From Bacteroidales bacterium (GTDB taxonomy: Bacteria; Bacteroidota; Bacteroidia; Bacteroidales; WCHB1-69), in contig JAFZUH010000174.1 of NCBI GenBank assembly GCA_017618435.1, forward strand, positions 1 through 7,885: DNA of 7,885 nt. The letters are read 5' to 3'. Position numbers and translations under genes: made by a program. Each line of letters starts with the position of its first letter. Within the stretch, counting starts at the first letter, position 1. Positions 1 through 6,294 of this stretch are shown here, in pieces. The notes under the pieces were generated by a model, which saw nothing but the letters and a program-made list of their open reading frames with translations, searched no databases and was not told the origin of the DNA.

Positions 1-165
1 GGTAGCGGAGTGTTTACTGCATACAAAGACGGTTTTCTTTATATGAAAGCAGAATATAAAAATAGTGTGATAGATGGAAATGCAACATATTATCTTCCCA
101 GTGGAGAAATAGACAAAATATTGACCTATAAAAATGGAAAGATAATTAATGAAAATAATGAATAA
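1..165 (+). CDS. C-terminal fragment of a MORN/YwqK-like repeat protein
   Basis: The window opens inside a reading frame that runs 54 codons to a TAA at 163-165; its start lies to the left. The visible part has aromatic/Gly spacing like MORN_2-type repeats: a G-F-L-Y-M segment, then G-N-A-T-Y-Y-L-P-S-G-E and a final Y-K-N-G-K, about 20 residues apart. In Bacteroidetes such repeats are common in proteins labelled YwqK-family antitoxins, although the antitoxin role is poorly supported for most of them. The stop overlaps the next gene by 17 bases (or 8 if that gene starts at its second ATG), which suggests translational coupling and a shared transcript. The repeat assignment is pattern recognition from a short fragment, and the function is unknown. 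That the frame is coding is fairly safe because it stays open to the edge and abuts the next start. Confidence 0.6.
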   Translation, partial: GSGVFTAYKDGFLYMKAEYKNSVIDGNATYYLPSGEIDKILTYKNGKIINENNE

Positions 166-1045
166 AACAGAAAAACAGACAATTATGGATTATACAGTAC
201 AAGATAATTTTGAATTTACAACACTAAAAGAGATTATTATCCAATTGTTGCAAAATACAGGTTATTTGGTTGATTTGAACACTACCGGTATTGCAACAGG
301 TTTTGATAAGGTAGATGCCATCACAAGAGGTTTCCAATCTGATGAATTGTGTGTTATCGCCTCCAAACCCGGCAACGGGAAAACAGCGTTTTTGCTTTCT
401 CTTTTGTTTAACATTGCCTCCAAATCGGGAAAAACAGTGGGCGTGTTTTCGCCTGAACGTTCGGCAACCAAAATGTTTTACCGAATGATAGAAAGCGAAA
501 CTCGCCAATCGGTGAAAAAGATTATGACACATGATTTGAAAGATTCTGAAAAAGAACAAATTAACGCAATACTATATGGCTTGTCAAAAGCGGAAATATT
601 TGTTGATGATTCTACCATATTGAGAAAAGACGATTTTAACAAACGTTGCAAACAACTGCGAAACAAATATGGTGCAGATATTATTTTTGTAGATGGTTTT
701 GAGTTGTTTTCTTGCGGAAATATTACAGATGTAGAACCCAATTTAGATGACCGCAAAACCATGCTTCAAGATATAAAGGATATGGCACACGAATTGGATA
801 TTCCATTTGTGGTTTTTTCCCATCTGACCAATTCCTACAAAATGCAGGAAGCGGAAAATACTTTGGCTATGACAAGTTGTGTTGATGATTACATTTCTCA
901 AATTGCCGATACGGTTTGTCTGGTGCATAGGCACATGACAGGTGATAAGGCTGATTTTATCATTATCAAACATCAAAATATCCAACAACCGGAACAAATC
1001 TCATTGAAATTTATTGAAGCCATAGACAAATTTGTCGATTTATAG
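149..1045 (+). CDS. Stand-alone DnaB-C-terminal-like RecA-fold ATPase, no N-terminal helicase domain
   Basis: This 298-residue protein aligns by eye with the C-terminal motor domain of replicative helicase DnaB. The pre-Walker segment T-G-F-D-K-V-D at 50-56 is followed by Walker A SKPGNGKT (72-79, K78). An F-S-P-E-R motif (100-104) matches DnaB F-S-L-E-M and keeps the catalytic Glu (E103). F-V-D-D-S is at 151-155, Walker B I-F-V-D-G-F-E-L-F ends around D182, and F-S-H-L-T-N (223-228) matches the sensor segment L-S-Q-L-N-R. DnaB is about 450 residues; here the roughly 150-residue primase-interaction domain is replaced by about 45 unrelated residues. The usual K-Q-R-N-G, which supplies the arginine finger, reads K-H-Q-N-I (274-278), so that Arg is missing. 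The protein is therefore more likely a helicase-derived ATPase than a replicative helicase. The start at 149 has a purine-rich GGAAAG 8 bases upstream; an ATG at 158 is also possible. It overlaps the preceding gene and is followed after 32 bases by glycosyltransferase genes. The fold is confident, the role unknown. Confidence 0.85.
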   Translation: MKIMNKTEKQTIMDYTVQDNFEFTTLKEIIIQLLQNTGYLVDLNTTGIATGFDKVDAITRGFQSDELCVIASKPGNGKTAFLLSLLFNIASKSGKTVGVFSPERSATKMFYRMIESETRQSVKKIMTHDLKDSEKEQINAILYGLSKAEIFVDDSTILRKDDFNKRCKQLRNKYGADIIFVDGFELFSCGNITDVEPNLDDRKTMLQDIKDMAHELDIPFVVFSHLTNSYKMQEAENTLAMTSCVDDYISQIADTVCLVHRHMTGDKADFIIIKHQNIQQPEQISLKFIEAIDKFVDL

Positions 1046-1077
1046 GTTGTTTGAGGCTGTAATGTAACCCATTTCAA

Positions 1078-1836
1078 ATGAAGTTGTCAGCAGTTATAAT
1101 TACAAAAAACGAAGAACGGAATATCCGCCGATGTCTTGAGTCGTTGCAAGATATAGCAGATGAAATTGTTGTTGTTGATTCTTTCTCCACAGATGCAACC
1201 GGACAGATTTGTGCAGAATATGGCGTAAAGTTTGTACAAAAGCAGTGGGCGGGCTATTCCCAACAAAAAAATTGGGCGAATAAACTTGCCGCTAACGATT
1301 GGATTTTCAGTATTGATGCAGATGAGGCGATTTCTGCGGAATTGAAAAATGCTGTCTTGGAAATAAAAAAACAAAACATTACTGAAGACAATGTTTTTAG
1401 TATGAACCGTTTGACAAACTATTGCGGCAAATGGATTGCACATTGCGGTTGGTATCCGGACAGTAAAATCCGTATTTGGAACCGTCATGTAGGGGAGTGG
1501 CAAGGCGAAATTCACGAAACAATAAGTTTTTCAACAAAAACAAAAGAGTTGCATCTCAATGGGGATTTGCTGCATTATTCCTTTGCTTCGCCAAAAGATT
1601 TTGAAAATCAGATGTTTAAATTTGCGGAAATGCGTGGGCATGATTATTTTCAAAAAGGAAAGAAATATGCAAATTTTTATATCATTTTTTCCCCGATATT
1701 TAGTTTTATTCAGCGGTATTGTTTCCAGTTAGGTTTTCTTGACGGGGCTGAGGGTTTGCATATTTGTTATATTGCAGCAAAGGCAACAAAATTGAAATAC
1801 AAAACACTTAAAAAACTGCAAAATTGTAACTTATGA
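1078..1836 (+). CDS. Family 2 glycosyltransferase, WaaE/KdtX (LPS core) type
   Basis: This 252-residue GT-A enzyme is expected to transfer a sugar from a nucleotide-sugar donor to a lipid-linked or LPS-core acceptor at the cytoplasmic face of the inner membrane. The N-terminus S-A-V-I-I-T-K-N-E-E-R-N-I (4-16) is the nucleotide-binding start of GT2. E-I-V-V-V-D-S-F-S-T-D (29-39) follows, and the metal-binding D-A-D-E is at 80-83. The segments G-W-Y-P-D (124-128) and G-E-I-H-E (143-147) are typical of the beta-1,4-glucosyltransferase-like WaaE/KdtX group. The C-terminus (about 197-240) is rich in aromatic and basic residues and includes G-F-L-D-G-A-E-G, suggesting membrane association. Length is normal for the group. 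The gene lies 32 bases after the ATPase and overlaps the next glycosyltransferase by 4 bases. No strong ribosome site is visible, as is usual in this phylum. The family is secure; the exact sugar and acceptor cannot be read from the sequence. Confidence 0.9.
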   Translation: MKLSAVIITKNEERNIRRCLESLQDIADEIVVVDSFSTDATGQICAEYGVKFVQKQWAGYSQQKNWANKLAANDWIFSIDADEAISAELKNAVLEIKKQNITEDNVFSMNRLTNYCGKWIAHCGWYPDSKIRIWNRHVGEWQGEIHETISFSTKTKELHLNGDLLHYSFASPKDFENQMFKFAEMRGHDYFQKGKKYANFYIIFSPIFSFIQRYCFQLGFLDGAEGLHICYIAAKATKLKYKTLKKLQNCNL

Positions 1837-2735
1837 TTGATTTTGAGAAATATAAACAATCGGCAAGGAAAGACTGTTGTTTTTCAATTATCATTCCATC
1901 GTGGAATAATTTGAAATATTTGGAATTGTGTGTCAATAGTCTTCGCAAAAATTCTGCCTATCCGCATCAGATAATTATTGCTGTAAACGAAGGTCTTGAC
2001 GGAACTCTCGAGTGGGTGGAAGCACAGGGATTGGATTATATTTATGCCAAGAAAAACATAGGCATTTGCTATGCCTTGAATGCTTGTCGTAGTCTCATTG
2101 ATACGCAATTTGTTTTTTATGCCAATGATGATATGTATTTTTTGCCCAATTGGGACAAGCCTATTTTGGAAAAAATAAATGAACTAACAGAAAACCAGCA
2201 GTATAAAAGTAAATATTATATGATTTCCAGCACGCTTGTCGAACCTTCTGGAAACAATCCGAGTGTAGTGGTGAAAGATTTTGGTCATGATATAGAAACT
2301 TTTAGAGAAGCCGATTTGTTAAAGGAATACAGCAATTTGCAGCGCAACGATTGGAGTGGAAGCACTTGGCCACCCAATGTTATGCCTTTGGATTGTTGGG
2401 ACCTTGTCGGGGGAATGAGTATAGAGTTTTCTCCCGGTATGTATTCCGACCCGGATATTTCCCGCAAATTGTGGGCTGTTGGGGTACGCGATTTTATTGG
2501 TGTAGGCAATAGTCTTGTCTATCATTTCGGCTGCAAATCAACAGGGAGAATCAAGAAAAACAAAGGCAAAAACATGTTTGTACTCAAATGGGGGATAAGT
2601 GCACATACCTTTATGAAACATTATCTTAGACAAGGAAATACAAAATTTACCTCAATAGATGAAAGTAGGTTGCCTAAACCTAACAATATCAAACAATTGA
2701 TAAAAAGAATAGTGGCGTGTTTGAAAAAACAATAA
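1833..2735 (+). CDS. Family 2 glycosyltransferase
   Basis: This is a 300-residue GT-A fold enzyme. F-S-I-I-I-P-S-W-N-N (17-26) starts the nucleotide-binding domain, K-N-I-G-I (74-78) matches the family's N-x-G segment, and F-Y-A-N-D-D-M (95-101) carries the metal-binding D-D in place of D-x-D. A second conserved block, G-G-M-S-I-E-F-S-P-G-M followed by D-P-D-I-S-R-K (193-212), corresponds to the acceptor/catalytic region in which an acidic residue acts as base. H-F at 231-232 is also typical. The C-terminal 60 residues are basic with no clear transmembrane helix, so the enzyme is probably peripheral to the membrane. Its ATG sits inside the preceding stop (ATGA), so the two glycosyltransferases are translationally coupled and probably act in the same glycan pathway (LPS, O-antigen or another surface polysaccharide). 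It is the last gene of the operon, 11 bases before the end of a convergent gene. Donor and acceptor are unknown. Confidence 0.88.
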   Translation: MIDFEKYKQSARKDCCFSIIIPSWNNLKYLELCVNSLRKNSAYPHQIIIAVNEGLDGTLEWVEAQGLDYIYAKKNIGICYALNACRSLIDTQFVFYANDDMYFLPNWDKPILEKINELTENQQYKSKYYMISSTLVEPSGNNPSVVVKDFGHDIETFREADLLKEYSNLQRNDWSGSTWPPNVMPLDCWDLVGGMSIEFSPGMYSDPDISRKLWAVGVRDFIGVGNSLVYHFGCKSTGRIKKNKGKNMFVLKWGISAHTFMKHYLRQGNTKFTSIDESRLPKPNNIKQLIKRIVACLKKQ

Positions 2736-2748
2736 GCCGATTGTTTTT
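2725..2748. terminator. Bidirectional terminator between convergent genes
   Basis: AAAAACAAT (2725-2733) and ATTGTTTTT (2740-2748) form a perfect 9-bp inverted repeat with a 6-base loop. It spans the stop codons of the + strand glycosyltransferase (2735) and the - strand regulator (2747). Only one pair is G-C, so the stem is weak, but it gives a run of T in the transcript from either side. A convergent pair only 11 bases apart would be expected to share such a terminator. Function is inferred. Confidence 0.5.
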
Positions 2749-3298
2749 AGTGTTCTTTTTCTTTTTTGATTGTTGTTTCTTGGCTGATTCTACGGAATTT
2801 GATAGGTGTTACACCCATTTCTTTTTTGAATGCTGCGTGAAAAACCTGTCGGTTTTTGTATCCGCACATTTCTCCTATTGCCTCAATTTTATGGTTAAAG
2901 TATTGTTTGTCTGTAAGTAGTTTGATTGATTCTTTTATTCTGTATTGGTTTAATAAAGTCGGGAAATTGATGTGCAAATGGGTATTGATAATATGTGAAA
3001 GTGTGGCTTTGTTGGTGCCGATTTGCTTGGATAAATTGTCTATATTCAAATCGGGATTTAAATAAACATGTTTTTCTTCAAGCATTTCTTGTAATTGTTT
3101 TAATATTTTTTGTTCTTTTTCATCTTTTACAGACGAAGAAACAATTTCTATGGTAGGAACCAATTCAATAGGAGCAATGTTTTCATCTAGATTTTTTCGT
3201 AATAGTTTTCGATAGGTGATTTTGGCTTTTATATACAGAATGATAAAAACAACGGTTGAAATGACAAAAAATGCCAATACAATATAATAGATTGTCAT
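2747..3298 (-). CDS. Membrane-anchored AraC-family transcriptional regulator
   Basis: From the ATG at 3298 the protein has 183 residues. Residues 3-23 form one hydrophobic helix, followed by a basic K-A-K-I-T-Y-R-K stretch that predicts a cytoplasmic C-terminus. A charged linker (about 35-75) leads to a complete AraC/XylS DNA-binding domain: a first helix-turn-helix around 86-107 (N-L-S-K-Q-I-G-T-N-K-A-T-L-S) and a second around 137-165. The second includes I-G-E-M-C-G-Y and the family signature F-K-K-E-M-G-V-T-P-I-K-F-R (157-169). There is no periplasmic or ligand-binding domain, unlike the larger TPR-TM-AraC regulators of Bacteroidetes. The frame could extend to a TTG at 3328, but a -7 box overlaps that codon, so 3298 is preferred. 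The gene is divergent from the porin, which is its most likely target. The domain call is secure; the target is inferred. Confidence 0.88.
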   Translation of the reverse strand: MTIYYIVLAFFVISTVVFIILYIKAKITYRKLLRKNLDENIAPIELVPTIEIVSSSVKDEKEQKILKQLQEMLEEKHVYLNPDLNIDNLSKQIGTNKATLSHIINTHLHINFPTLLNQYRIKESIKLLTDKQYFNHKIEAIGEMCGYKNRQVFHAAFKKEMGVTPIKFRRISQETTIKKEKEH

Positions 3299-3325
3299 AT
3301 AATTATAGATATAATAAAAAAAATA

Positions 3326-3333
3326 CAAATATA
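3326..3333 (-). promoter_or_regulatory. Bacteroidetes -7 box for the AraC-type regulator gene
   Basis: Read on the - strand this is TATATTTG, matching TAnnTTTG. It ends 27 bases before the ATG at 3298, the same spacing as the porin promoter. No clear TTG -33 element is present at the usual distance. It overlaps the alternative TTG start at 3328, which argues that the true start is 3298. In AT-rich DNA a chance match is possible. Confidence 0.4.
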
Positions 3334-3403
3334 CAAAATATTTTTTATATGAAAAATTATTGGTCTTTTAAAAAAAAACGGCTTGGACAGATGTTTAATA
3401 TTT

Positions 3404-3423
3404 TGAAAATCAAATTATTTTCA
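3404..3423. promoter_or_regulatory. Inverted repeat in the regulator-porin control region
   Basis: TGAAAAT (3404-3410) and ATTTTCA (3417-3423) are perfect inverted copies separated by 6 bases. The site lies between the divergent promoters, about 70 bases behind the regulator's -7 box and about 85 bases upstream of the porin's. The layout suits a dimeric operator, but AT-rich sequence makes a chance match plausible. No protein is assigned. Confidence 0.3.
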
Positions 3424-3432
3424 GGTGGTTGT

Positions 3433-3470
3433 GAAAATATTGACAATTTATGATGAAAAATATGACAATT
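3433..3470 (+). promoter_or_regulatory. 22-bp-period direct repeat, candidate AraC-type binding site
   Basis: Two tandem copies of GAAAAnnnTGACAATT begin at 3433 and 3455. Thirteen of 16 positions are identical, and the spacing of 22 bp is about two helical turns. AraC-family proteins typically bind direct repeats with this period, each monomer using two helix-turn-helix motifs. The downstream copy ends 38 bases before the porin -7 box, a position suited to an activator. The repeat is seen directly; its binding by the neighbouring AraC-type protein is inference. Confidence 0.45.
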
Positions 3471-3508
3471 GCATGGCAATGAAGACATTTTTGAAAAAAA
3501 TAAAAGCA

Positions 3509-3516
3509 TATCTTTG
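3509..3516 (+). promoter_or_regulatory. Bacteroidetes -7 box of the porin promoter
   Basis: TATCTTTG is an exact TAnnTTTG match, ending 27 bases before the porin ATG. A TTTG lies at 3490-3493, but the 15-base spacer is shorter than the usual 19-21, so the -33 element is poor. A weak -33 fits a promoter needing an activator, consistent with the direct repeat just upstream. The same octamer recurs at 7819-7826. Confidence 0.6.
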
Positions 3517-3543
3517 CTCCGTTTGAAATAAAAAATATGTAAT

Positions 3544-4710
3544 ATGATATTAGCGTGCAAAAAAGTACAGGTTTTATTCTTGGCTTCCTTATTGGGAGCA
3601 GTAAATTTTGTCTATGCTCAAACAGATGAGCAGGTGCCTGCCGAAAAAACGAAAAAAGAACAGCGTGCCGAAAAAAATCGGGAAAATTGGCAGAAATTTA
3701 AGGAAAAAGTATCTTTGAACGGTTGGGTGGATTTTCAATATGCTTACAACTATCAAGATTTGAATGACGGGAAAAACGATCAATCGAATGTTTTCCAAAT
3801 CCGTAGAGCAAGGTTAGATGTAAAAGGCAACTTAACGCCCAAAATATCATTTAGATTGCAGGGAGATTTTGCCAATACGCCAAAATTGATAGATGCTTTT
3901 GCAAAGGTGAAATTTTGTAAGTATATAGCCGTACAAGCCGGACAATTTAAAATACCGTTCAGTATAGAAAATACCTATTCGCCATTGAATCTGGAATTTG
4001 CCGATAATGCTCAAGTGGTTAGTGCTTTGTCGGGCTATTCTGATGTTACGGGTATTTCTTCATACGCCAACGGTAGAGAAATTGGGGTGATGTTGTCAGG
4101 AACATTGGCGGAATATACAAGAAATGAAGAGAAAATTCCTATCTTGGAATATAGTATCGGTGTTTTCGGCGGGAACGGCATAAATGTAAAAAAAGACAAT
4201 ATGGCCAAAGATGTTTCCGGACGCTTGGATTTTCACCCCTTCCTCAAAGATTTTGTTTTGTCGGCTTCTGCCTATTTAGGTACTTATACCATGCAAAATG
4301 CCGATGGCAGATATGGCAAAAGAAATCGTTTTGCAATAGGAGCGGAATACAAAAACAAAAATTTAACTGTTCGTAGTGAATACATTTGGGGAACAACAGG
4401 TTTTTACGATACCACACTTGCTTCTCTTTATTATATGGAAACAAGAGGTATATATTTGACGGCAGGCTATTGGTTCCATTTTGGCTGGGGAAAAAATTCG
4501 CCCGTACAACAAAAATTAAGACCCGTGCTCCGTGTTGATTTTTATCAGAAAGATATAGATGCCAAAAGAAATTCGATATATTATTCTGCCGGTGTGGATT
4601 GGTGGCCTGAAAAACACTTGAGATTGCAGGTGAATTATGTACTCAAACAGCAACAACAATACAAGGCTTTGGGACATAGTCTTGTAACCATGCTGTCTGT
4701 GAAGTTTTAA
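3544..4710 (+). CDS. Outer-membrane porin, OprO/OprP (Porin_O_P) family
   Basis: This 388-residue protein begins with K6-K7 and a hydrophobic stretch, with likely signal peptidase I cleavage after V-Y-A (25). A charged Lys/Glu-rich segment (about 32-55) precedes the barrel. The barrel starts at V-S-L-N-G-W-V-D-F-Q and continues with F-Q-I-R-R-A-R-L-D-V-K-G (84-95), I-S-F-R-L-Q-G-D-F (101-109) and G-Q-F-K-I-P-F-S-I-E (133-142), all hallmarks of the family. Alternating aromatic/polar strands continue to a C-terminal F, the usual outer-membrane insertion signal. Family members form trimers; the Pseudomonas prototypes pass phosphate and pyrophosphate, but specificity in Bacteroidetes members is mostly unknown. 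The gene is single, with its own promoter, a divergent AraC-type regulator and a strong downstream hairpin, so it is probably regulated on its own. Family and location are confident; the substrate is not. Confidence 0.9.
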   Translation: MILACKKVQVLFLASLLGAVNFVYAQTDEQVPAEKTKKEQRAEKNRENWQKFKEKVSLNGWVDFQYAYNYQDLNDGKNDQSNVFQIRRARLDVKGNLTPKISFRLQGDFANTPKLIDAFAKVKFCKYIAVQAGQFKIPFSIENTYSPLNLEFADNAQVVSALSGYSDVTGISSYANGREIGVMLSGTLAEYTRNEEKIPILEYSIGVFGGNGINVKKDNMAKDVSGRLDFHPFLKDFVLSASAYLGTYTMQNADGRYGKRNRFAIGAEYKNKNLTVRSEYIWGTTGFYDTTLASLYYMETRGIYLTAGYWFHFGWGKNSPVQQKLRPVLRVDFYQKDIDAKRNSIYYSAGVDWWPEKHLRLQVNYVLKQQQQYKALGHSLVTMLSVKF

Positions 4711-4741
4711 ATGTAATTAAATAGCGATATAAAAGAATGCA

Positions 4742-4781
4742 AACACACAAAGGGTGTCCGATAGGACACCCTTTGTGTGTT
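4742..4781. terminator. Strong hairpin terminator after the porin gene
   Basis: The arms at 4742-4759 and 4764-4781 are perfectly complementary over 18 bp and are closed by a GATA loop. The stem has a G-C-rich upper half (GGGTGTCC) and lies 31 bases after the porin stop. No long T run follows on the + strand, but the stem foot contains TTTGTGTGTT. It is probably a transcription terminator and may protect the 3' end of the porin mRNA. Confidence 0.75.
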
Positions 4782-4947
4782 ATGTTGCAATAATTTAATA
4801 TGTCTGTTTGCCATTCTACCAAATCTCAGGGAAGTATAATGCGTTTTCTTTCGCCTCTTTTTCCAATTATGAAAGTAAAATTCAAGTTGGAAAGTTATAA
4901 AACTTAGTGGAAAAATATCCAACTGCCTAAATATTAAAATAAAATAG

Positions 4948-4955
4948 TATTTTTG
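4948..4955 (+). promoter_or_regulatory. Bacteroidetes -7 box for the lipoprotein gene
   Basis: TATTTTTG matches TAnnTTTG and ends 30 bases before the ATG at 4986. No TTG -33 element is seen at the expected distance. The promoter appears intact although the downstream gene is interrupted. Confidence 0.4.
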
Positions 4956-4985
4956 TATTCCAAATTACATTAAAAAAGTAGGTAG

Positions 4986-6110
4986 ATGGTGAAACTAAAA
5001 TTCTTTTTTATCTTTTTGGTGTTGGCTTGCTTGTTCGCTTGTCAATACAATACACATGACATAAGTTATCACATAACAAGAGATACATTGGTGAATGTGC
5101 CGCCTTATGCACAAAAGGGGTTTTATGAAGATGACAGTGGCATTTATTTCTATTGCAAGCCGATACAATATGATTCTTTATGTGTGTATAAGATTGGTGA
5201 AAATGAAACATTTAATTTTTATAACTATTTAAAGATTCCGTCTGTTTTTGCCGATTCTGTTGATTGTAACCATGAGGTGTCCCAATGGATATAGATCAAT
5301 TTAGACACAATAATTGCATTGGGTACTCAAACTCTCAATTTCTTGGATATGAAAAACGATACCGTTTTTCATACTTTTCCATTGGAAGGAGACGGCTATG
5401 TTTTAGATGCTTTGTGTATGAATAGTTTGCAATGGAACAAAAACAGGCGAACCTTACCTTTGCGTTATGTAAATTATGGCAACATGAAAGAACGAACGTA
5501 TAATGGTGATGTTGAAATGGTTGCAGAATATTCTCTTGAAAAGGGCTTGCAGCCCATTGCCCCTAAATATCCTTTTGAAATAAGCGATTCTTATCTGAAA
5601 GATTATACTTTTTTGCCCCCGTGTCTTGTCATGCTTGCTCCTCATGCAGATATGTTTGTCTATGCTTTTTCAACTTCCTCTTTATTAGTTTGTTATGATA
5701 CAAAAAACAATAAAGTGGATTCATTTTATCTAAACAACGAAAACTACAAACCTTTGCCTCAATTGGATACAATAGGGATGACACAAATTTCACGCCCCAA
5801 TTTTATTGGGCGGCAATCTTTGGTAAATTTTTATTATACCGATTTGCTGTACGATGCCTATAAGGATATTTATTATCGTTTTTTCAAAAAAGACATGCCC
5901 TTAAAAAATGAAAAAGGATTTTTCAACACATGGGACGATGTTATCTATGGGGTTACATTGATAGACAATAAATTTAATATCATTGGCGATGTTTGTTTCC
6001 AACCTAAAGAATACCGACAAACTAATTTTGTAACATCAAAAGGACTTTATAGTGCATCGCAAAAAAATGGTAAAACAATAATCTACAAACTGAATTTTGA
6101 CTATAAATAA
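4986..6110 (+). pseudogene. Lipoprotein gene interrupted by an in-frame amber codon
   Basis: Two reading frames, 4986-5294 and the open stretch 5295-6110, lie in the same frame and are separated only by TAG at 5292-5294. Joined they give about 374 codons. The first 102 residues begin with V-K-L-K and a hydrophobic core ending in lipobox L-F-A-C (Cys19; L-V-L-A-C at 15 is an alternative), so the product is a secreted, lipid-anchored protein. The rest is rich in aromatic residues and short strand-like repeats, such as T-L-N-F-L-D-M-K-N-D-T-V-F, suggesting a beta-propeller-like fold. It somewhat recalls uncharacterised Bacteroidetes lipoproteins such as DUF4221, but I am not sure. Downstream of the TAG the first ATG is at 5349; TTG at 5319 is a poor start. 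Without suppression, only a truncated 102-residue lipoprotein is made. The coding character continues undisturbed after the stop, so the mutation is recent or a sequencing error. The gene appears monocistronic, with its own promoter. Confidence 0.75.
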
Positions 6111-6250
6111 AAGTGTCCGATATTTTTCGGTTCCAAGTCAGTTGTATAAATCATATTGTTTTTTGTGGCCTATTTCAGCCTCCTGACCACGTTTTTATAC
6201 GTCCTTACAAAAAATATGTTTCCCCCGTTGTAGCTATGTTTATCAGGTAC

Positions 6251-6294
6251 ATCATACTTAATATGATTCCATTTCTTATTTATTAGAAATGGAA
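6251..6294. terminator. Hairpins at the 3' end of nhaD, between convergent genes
   Basis: TTCCATTTCT (6267-6276) and AGAAATGGAA (6285-6294) form a perfect 10-bp stem with an 8-base loop that overlaps the nhaD stop codon (6283-6285). A second small stem, ATCATA/TATGAT (6251-6256 and 6262-6267), follows directly in the nhaD transcript. Together they probably end transcription, although no clear T run is present. The remaining sequence back to 6111 shows no gene. Confidence 0.4.

Noticed and set aside
1025..1036. Perfect palindrome GACAAATTTGTC
   Set aside because: It lies inside the last codons of the ATPase gene, is short and AT-rich, and has no T run or paired site, so it is probably chance.
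2717..2920. Small + strand frame with a phenylalanine-rich start
   Set aside because: It is antisense to the AraC-type gene; the Phe run is only the complement of that gene's Lys/Glu-rich C-terminus.
3299..3328. N-terminal extension of the AraC-type regulator from TTG at 3328
   Set aside because: The extension adds only aromatic/Asn residues from AT-rich DNA, needs a rare start codon, and overlaps a -7 box; ATG at 3298 fits better.
5319..6110. Independent gene starting with TTG at 5319
   Set aside because: It is in the same frame as the lipoprotein start, has no promoter or ribosome site of its own and no signal peptide. The two parts are best read as one gene split by TAG.
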